A stretch of 23,423 nucleotides of DNA. It comes from Pelargonium cotyledonis (lineage: Eukaryota; Streptophyta; Magnoliopsida; Geraniales; Geraniaceae). The position numbers were made by a program, and so were the translations under genes. Of this stretch, positions 17,990 through 23,423 are shown in pieces. The stretch is from NCBI GenBank assembly GCA_036897625.1, contig JAYMTA010000882.1, positions 1-23,423 of the forward strand, read 5' to 3'. Under the pieces are notes generated by a model. That model was not told where the DNA came from and searched no databases. It worked only from the letters and a program-made list of their open reading frames with translations. Position 1 is the stretch's first letter. Each line of letters starts with the position of its first letter.

Positions 17990-20183
17990 CTGACATCAAA
18001 CTTGGAGCACATGTAAGTTTCTTCTCTTCTAATGAACTTGTGGACTGGAGACTTGAATAAAAATCCAATCACAGATATAACTCAGATGAAGCACTGAAAG
18101 CACAAACAAACCTCTCATTGTCAATCTTCTCTTTTGTTTTAAATGGCTTTGAAGTGGTAGGGTCCAAAGCTGCACGCATTATATGAGAAAAGGAATTAAT
18201 GGTAAGGGAAATGAGATTTGAAATATTCAGAGTATACGACATTTACATGGTTTCTTTGATCGCCGCCTTCTGTTGGTAGTGAAAGGTTTGTTGACCCTAT
18301 TATTAGCAAGAGTGGATTTCCCTGCTTCATCATACTTCACCAATTCTGCCTTAAACTAGTTAATAACATTGCACAAAAGACAGGAATGAAAATCAAACAA
18401 AAAGAAAAACTGGAAACAGAAGAAATGAGAACGATTTAGGTAATGAATTTAGATACCTCTTTTCCAGCAATTTGAGACATAATCGAATTTGTTTTCTCCT
18501 TGACAAGACAATAAGGTTTCATTAGTCAACAGTAAGCTCTAATTGAATAAACCTACACAAACGCAATATTGAAAAAAATAATACGTTAAACTGACCTTCA
18601 ATTCTAATTTTATTGCATGAAGTAGGCCATTTTTGCAGCCAAGCTCATGATCAAGTACCTTTCGCTGACAAGAGACAGAGACAGATTGTTAATTGATAAA
18701 ACTGTAGATCGCCATAGATCAAGCAGTAGTCAGTTCTAGAAACTCAGATCAAGATAACGATCAAAAGTTACCTGATCTTTACCTGAATTAATTTCCTGCA
18801 ACATTAATGTGTTGAATCAATCTCTTTTAGTGATATTAATACAAAGCCAATGTAAAGGAACTAGCATACAGATGATGTTGAGAAGGCAATCAATGAAAAA
18901 ATGTGAAGATACCGCCAACATCTGGCTGTTCGCTTGGGCAAGTTGTAGGTTCTGTTGTTGCAGATTCTGCACATTGATTCTCAATTTCTTTAGCTCAATT
19001 CCACTCAGTTCAATGATTTTACTGTCAACCAAGGTTAAAGGGGAAACACAAACACATAGTCAAACAAGCAAAACCAGACATGAAGCAGAAAGAGGGACAA
19101 CATAATACTAAAACCAAACGGCATGAAGGATACTTTCTGTCTGCTATAACTTTCATCAGCGCAATATTTTCCTGAATCACGAATTTAGAGCAACCCTATT
19201 AGCCTAAACATCAGTCAACAAGAAACAAGGAGATTTAGACATGCACCAAGCCACCAACTACGTTGAACTCATTAGAAACATACCTTGTGAAGCTGTTCAA
19301 CGTATTGATTTGTTGCAAGTGACGAGGTCTTCAAGTTTGCAACTTGGTTCAAGGGGTTAGATTCTCTCGGCAAGTTGCTTATGTCCGCAAGCCTTTTCCT
19401 TTGCCCTTTCCCCATTGAAGATCCTCTTTCCTTTTTATTTCCTTTCATTTTGGTATCTGAAACCCAAGTCAACATATTTAGTCCTCCAAAATGCTCTAAA
19501 CCAGAAAAAACACCAACCAACCCAATAGAGAAAACAGAATACTAATCTAGTAATTTGTGCAACACCTGTTTCCAAATAGCGAAAAGCCCACCTCAACTCC
19601 AGCAATTTAGTAATATTAGTGAAATGTAGAGGAAAAAAAGTCCATTTTGTATTACTTGTCAGTTCCACTACACAATTTAATGAGAATTTACAAACTCTCC
19701 TCATTCCAATTAACATAAACCACAACAATAATCCCAATTGTTAGCTGCAACACAACAAAACCCTAAACCTAGAAACCAACTACGGCACAGCTCAAATAAT
19801 GTGATTCTACCAACAGTACCACCAAATTTCACAGTTAAAATTCTATAAAATCCAAAAAAGGGGTAATCGATGCAAGGCAAGAGGTTCCAGGAAGCACAAA
19901 ATTATAAATTCAAACATGTAACTGTGCAATGTGCACTGTGCAGCAATGGGCAAGCCTTGAGCACGCTAAAAACAATCAAATTGAGAAGAACATACCACAA
20001 AATCAAACAAAGTTAAAAATTGGCGATAGATGGAGCTTGATAGAACCAGGAAATGTAGAGCAAAACAAAAGGAGTACCTACAAGACCGCAATTTTCGGAA
20101 TCGCGAACAAAGATATACTCCATGGTCGGCTCTGTAGTAAAGCCCTGATATTTTCGCTCTCTTGAATCTCTAGTTGACGCCAT
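16897..20183 (-). CDS. SGO: Shugoshin, thirteen coding exons
   Basis: Minus-strand exons 20183-20078, 19456-19284, 19171-19134, 19021-18913, 18795-18772, 18664-18596, 18498-18457, 18349-18247, 18169-18112, 17989-17831, 17695-17576, 17449-17327 and 17194-16897 total 1422 nt and join in frame to 473 residues; every intron is GT-AG. Shugoshins guard centromeric cohesin through PP2A in meiosis and mitosis. The N-terminal coiled coil (about 75-175) includes KIIELSGIELKKLRINVQNL and LQLAQANSQMLA, the plant shugoshin signature. The C-terminus carries the basic shugoshin motif GRPSRRAAEKVQSYKEIP (from 447). Between them, exons 10-13 encode repeated modules opening R-x-x-L/K-R-R/K-x-S. Start choice: first ATG at 20183 (MASTRDSRERKY) gives continuity with exon 2 across a G|AT codon; an in-frame Met at residue 21 is an alternative. 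The stop overlaps a donor-like GGTGAGT, so the last residues are uncertain. SGO1 versus SGO2 cannot be decided. Confidence 0.93.
19457..20077 (-). other. Shugoshin intron 1
   Basis: A 621-nt first intron, donor gtactc and acceptor gtttcag on the minus strand. Frames crossing it on either strand are chance. It includes a plus-strand AAACCCTAA (19758-19766), which is read as TTAGGGTTT in the gene's direction. Confidence 0.7.
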
Positions 20184-20227
20184 ATTTAGGAGGGAATGCG
20201 AAGCGGTGAGAGACTTAGAGTGAGTGC

Positions 20228-20280
20228 GTCGGAATCGGAATCGGGGTCGGGGTCGGAGTCGGAGTCGGAGTCGAAATCGG
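20228..20280. repeat. Hexanucleotide (TCGGAG/TCGGGG)n repeat in the shugoshin leader
   Basis: About eight to nine 6-bp units (tcggaa, tcgggg, tcggag, tcgaaa) lie 45-97 bp upstream of the shugoshin ATG, probably in its 5' UTR or core promoter. On the gene strand this is a pyrimidine-rich (CTCCGA)n tract. Such tracts can vary in length between individuals and are common in plant leaders. Confidence 0.85.
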
Positions 20281-21840
20281 AAAATGGAGAATACAGAGAA
20301 AGGTGGAGGGTTATTTGGTAAAAGGAGGGAATTACAGAAGCGAATCCGAGTCTGTTTTCAAAAAGTTCCCGCTAATTTGATGGTTTCAATTTGGGCCTAG
20401 TAAGCCCATCAAGGCATCAATAGGAATGACAATCTCCTCCAAACCCGACGGGGACCCGAAATTCTTGATCCGAAATATTAGATGGATAAAATTTTATCCC
20501 CGATCCCCGATAGAGAAATTCATTTTCTGCCCTGCCCCGTTTTATGTACATAATAATAGATGATTTGGTTGTTTTGACTCGGTCAAATCTGAAGTAATGC
20601 GATGTTGCTTTGGTTTTCTTCTTTTTCCACTTGTTAAGGTAATTGATGATCGGGTTAGTGTCAAGTTTGGTTGATGAATTCGATGAAATGTTTGAGTGAG
20701 GTGTTGCAAGTCAATGTTCAATGACTTGTCTCTTGCACATATCAATGCACCGCTAAGCGAAAACCCTAAATGAGTGTCAGAGAAAACTATATTCAGTGTG
20801 AGAATTAAGATTTTTGATCAAAAAAGTATATAGGCTTTGAATACTTGAATATCTCTGAAGAATATTCGGAGATTTTAATGAACGCATGAAAAATATGAAA
20901 ACGCTTAAAAATATGTTTATTTTACTTTTTAGAGTTTATTTTTGCAAGAAGTGAAATTGTGGTCCATTTATATTGGGTGAAGGCCTCTATTTATAGGTAA
21001 TCCACTCACATGGCAATATGGTAGCGCTTGATTGGTTAAGAATTGTAGTGGATTCCGCGGGCAAGTTTGATTCTTTTCTCTTGAGTTTGTTTTTCTCATC
21101 ATTCGAGAGCCCTCCGAGCTTTGTAGGCGAAATGAAGATTTGATCTTCGGGTTTGGGGGAAACAGAGTCACTATCATTCTCTTAAACCTTGGGCGCAATC
21201 ATGCATTTTTCTCAGGATAGACTCCATGAACTCTTCAACAAGAAAAACGGATTGTTAAATCCACACGCTTGAATTGATGTGGGGAACTTTATTGTATGCT
21301 TTGAGTGTTCTTTCTATTTGCTAATTTGCACGAGTCCGGGGAGGGGCATGTGTGTGTTAGCTTTGCATGTCTTGCGAACAAGAGGTTCACAAATGGAGGA
21401 GATAGGTTATTAGGTTGATGTGAGTTATTACATTGATGATCACAAAGTTTAGATGAAACACAGGACATTTTCTTTCTTCTTCTTCATTTTATTTTTAATA
21501 AAAGACATCATCTTATCTTTATAAATATGTTAAGAAGTAGTACTGTATAAATATCAGCAACGGGTCAGACATCATACTCGAAGTAATAATGTTTTTCACT
21601 TTACAAATGGAGCGTCACCCTAAACTTCACACCACAAATCTCACCTCATACTGTCAACAAAGAGGCTCGAACTTAATACATCAAGAAAAATTTAAAGTGT
21701 TTTGACCACTTGACCCAACATATCTGACATTGATGATTACATAATCAAGAGGAACCACAAGAAACCATTTTATATATATAAGAACAATTTATCTAAGCTA
21801 AAAATTAGTTGACTTAGTCTAAGTCAAACTAATGAGGTTG
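20281..21840. other. Upstream of shugoshin: promoter and repeat remnants
   Basis: No supported gene. A stretch at about 20417-20540 (aatgacaat, gacggggacccgaaattctt, tatccccgatccccgat) resembles degenerate repeat ends common in plant genomes. On the minus strand, ctataaatagaggccttcac sits at about 20976-20997 and looks like a TATA box with start region. The nearby frame (20968-21198, -) has no recognisable domain and may be old LTR sequence. Confidence 0.4.
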
Positions 21841-21845
21841 TGACA

Positions 21846-21985
21846 CATCATTAAATTTCATACTCACTCATTTAAGCGAATTAGTGGGAGCCGAGAGCGA
21901 CTTGTCCGAATCTAAAATTTTGAAATGAGACATTATCACTTCTTAATGGTTTAACGTAAGACAAAAATAATTTGGTTTAGAATCA
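21846..21985. repeat. Dispersed repeat, copy B
   Basis: Partner of the stretch at 15991-16130, same orientation, about 5.9 kb away. It keeps cattaaatttcatactcact, gcgaattagtgggagc, ttgtccgaatctaaaatttt and gagacattatcac. It is the more complete-looking copy. Confidence 0.55.
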
Positions 21986-23230
21986 TCTATGTGTATATAT
22001 ATACACACACATGTGTGATGTATCCAAGGGATGCAAAAGCTTTCTCATCCACTTCGAAAGCAAATTTGTCCATAAAAAAATCTCAAATCCATGCTTTCCG
22101 ATTTCTTTCGTCTCCTCATTAATTATTCCTGTTTTTTTCCACATTCTTTTTGTTATTTTCCTCCTTGTTGTTCAAATGTCGCTCACTCTACAGAAACCTT
22201 CTTTTTTCTTTTCCTTTCCATTTGTCTATAATATGCCACAAATACAGGAGGGAAGAACAACAATTATTAGTTGTATAATTTGAATTATTATTGCTTTGAT
22301 AATGATGGCAATGTTCATTCACATGAAGTTCACCGTATCGTTGCAATCTCCGACACATAACCATGGAAGATCCAAGCGACCGGCCAAGTTTCAATTTCTT
22401 CTTTCTAAGACTAATTTATGCAAATCCAGTTAGACTCTCCACAATAGCATGTGACCCTCTAAGACCGTCATTTTTACATATGAATCTAAACATCAATAAT
22501 ATGGCTTGAATAACCTACGAGTTTTATACCTACATATTTCACATCATAGTCAAATTGTCACTGTCATTCGCTACTGACCACAAAACAACCAACTATGCCC
22601 AAGTTTTTCGTAGGACCTCCAACTCATGTCCCCTTCGTTCAGTTGAATGGGTAAGATCATGTTGGGCTTTTTCTTTTTTAGTTTATGTCACATACTTGAA
22701 ACTGTTCATGGATTGAACAACCCACAACAGCGTCAAAATAGCATACTCATTGATTCAAGCAAACTTAAACCTTTAGAGCCCGCCTGTTGCACTTTTTTTT
22801 TAGACTGAATCTTCCACGACGATCGCTTCGATCACTAGTAGGTTCCAAGACTATCGCGACCTCTTCCTCTTTCTTCTTTACTCAGCTCATTAGCTGACAT
22901 AGCTTTACTTGACTCGAGTTTGTTCAATTCACATCCATCCTTCAAACAAACCTGATGCCAATTCCAGTAACCCCACAAAAATATAACCTTCTTCGTGCAA
23001 CCTTCAACTTGATTAAGCAGCGAAAATTTGTTTTGCAAGGCTTCAAAGAATTGAAACACAATATAATCTATTATTAAATTAATTATGAAAAGAAAAGATG
23101 TAACAAAAACTTTCAATATGAAAAGACATAACTAAACTTTCAACGAAAAATAACAAATCACAACCTCTATTCCGGACAGTTACTTCTATCCGTGTATAAA
23201 TGCATATCCAAATTAAAAAAAAAAAAAAAA
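21986..23230. other. Gene-poor right flank
   Basis: AT-rich DNA with a (TA)n/(CA)n stretch near 21995-22012 and poly(A) at 23214-23231. The frames at 22011-22283 (+, 90 codons, hydrophobic) and 22835-23116 (-, 93 codons) show no family motif. The latter has a mixed composition and could be a decayed fragment of a retroelement or gene. Confidence 0.45.
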
Positions 23231-23231
23231 A

Positions 23232-23423
23232 TTACAGAAAGTCCCCCCAACTATAGACTTAAAATCTCTAGCACCGTTGAACTATTACACTTTACATCTA
23301 GCACAAGTAAACTATACATTTAACGTTTCCGTCACTTGTGACCATTAGTATGATATAGAAAGATCATTTTACCCCCATGTAATAACAAACCATTAGCCAA
23401 AACAAGCCCTAAATTAAAAAAAA
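23232..23423. mobile_element. Probable transposon end, cut by the window edge
   Basis: From 23232 (ttacagaaagtccccccaac) the sequence has the look of a DNA-transposon terminus of the gtccc..aactat type, followed by tctagcac repeated at 23267 and 23298 and cgtttccgtcacttgtgacc. The other end lies outside the window, so inverted repeats cannot be verified. Confidence 0.35.

Noticed and set aside
18809..19105. 98-codon plus-strand frame with a Cys-rich centre
   Set aside because: It is antisense to shugoshin coiled-coil exon 4 and runs into introns on both sides.
19435..20165. Frames of 78-100 codons in shugoshin intron 1
   Set aside because: They cross splice junctions and intron sequence; the spliced reading frame explains the conserved parts.
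22011..22283. 90-codon plus-strand frame with hydrophobic segments
   Set aside because: The composition (Phe, Ser, Ile, Leu) is that expected of T-rich noncoding DNA, with no motif or supporting context.

Overview
The window looks like nuclear DNA of a dicot-like flowering plant. Coding exons are separated by AT-rich GT-AG introns, intergenic DNA is AT-rich and full of poly(A)/poly(T) runs, and the gene families are plant or general eukaryotic ones. It also carries tRNA-derived SINE sequence of the Au type and several non-autonomous DNA-transposon remnants. The species cannot be fixed from the sequence. There is no bacterial operon, CRISPR array, tRNA or rRNA.

Layout, left to right. Positions 1-2890 are gene-poor: a (TA)n tract, homopolymer runs, and a 26-bp minisatellite (about 1651-1995) in a more GC-rich block. 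Positions 2981-4363 (+) hold an intact single-exon BAHD acyltransferase. Positions 6306-7763 (+) hold an intronless PIF1-family DNA helicase reading frame, with a probable 5' leader intron (5004-6120) and two small upstream ORFs. Positions 7764-10603 are intergenic and contain a ~310-bp MITE. Positions 10604-14170 (+) hold the ESCRT-III subunit VPS24/CHMP3 in six coding exons, which join in frame to 229 residues; its first intron uses a GC donor. Positions 14171-16896 are intergenic and hold a ~1.28-kb element with ~210-bp terminal inverted repeats. Positions 16897-20183 (-) hold a shugoshin gene in thirteen coding exons, joining in frame to 473 residues, with four consecutive exons that look like copies of one module. 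Positions 20184-23423 are intergenic repeats, including a partner copy of a repeat found near 15991.

The four genes are unrelated in function: specialised-metabolite acylation, genome maintenance, endosomal sorting, and meiotic or centromeric cohesion. They form no pathway. VPS24 and shugoshin are convergent, with the long-inverted-repeat element between them. The strongest observations are the exon-module array in shugoshin, the VPS24 first intron (GC donor plus tandem repeats carrying a decoy acceptor), and the shugoshin stop codon lying inside a consensus-like splice donor. Exon structures were read by hand from splice signals, reading-frame continuity and recalled family sequence; no alignment was run.
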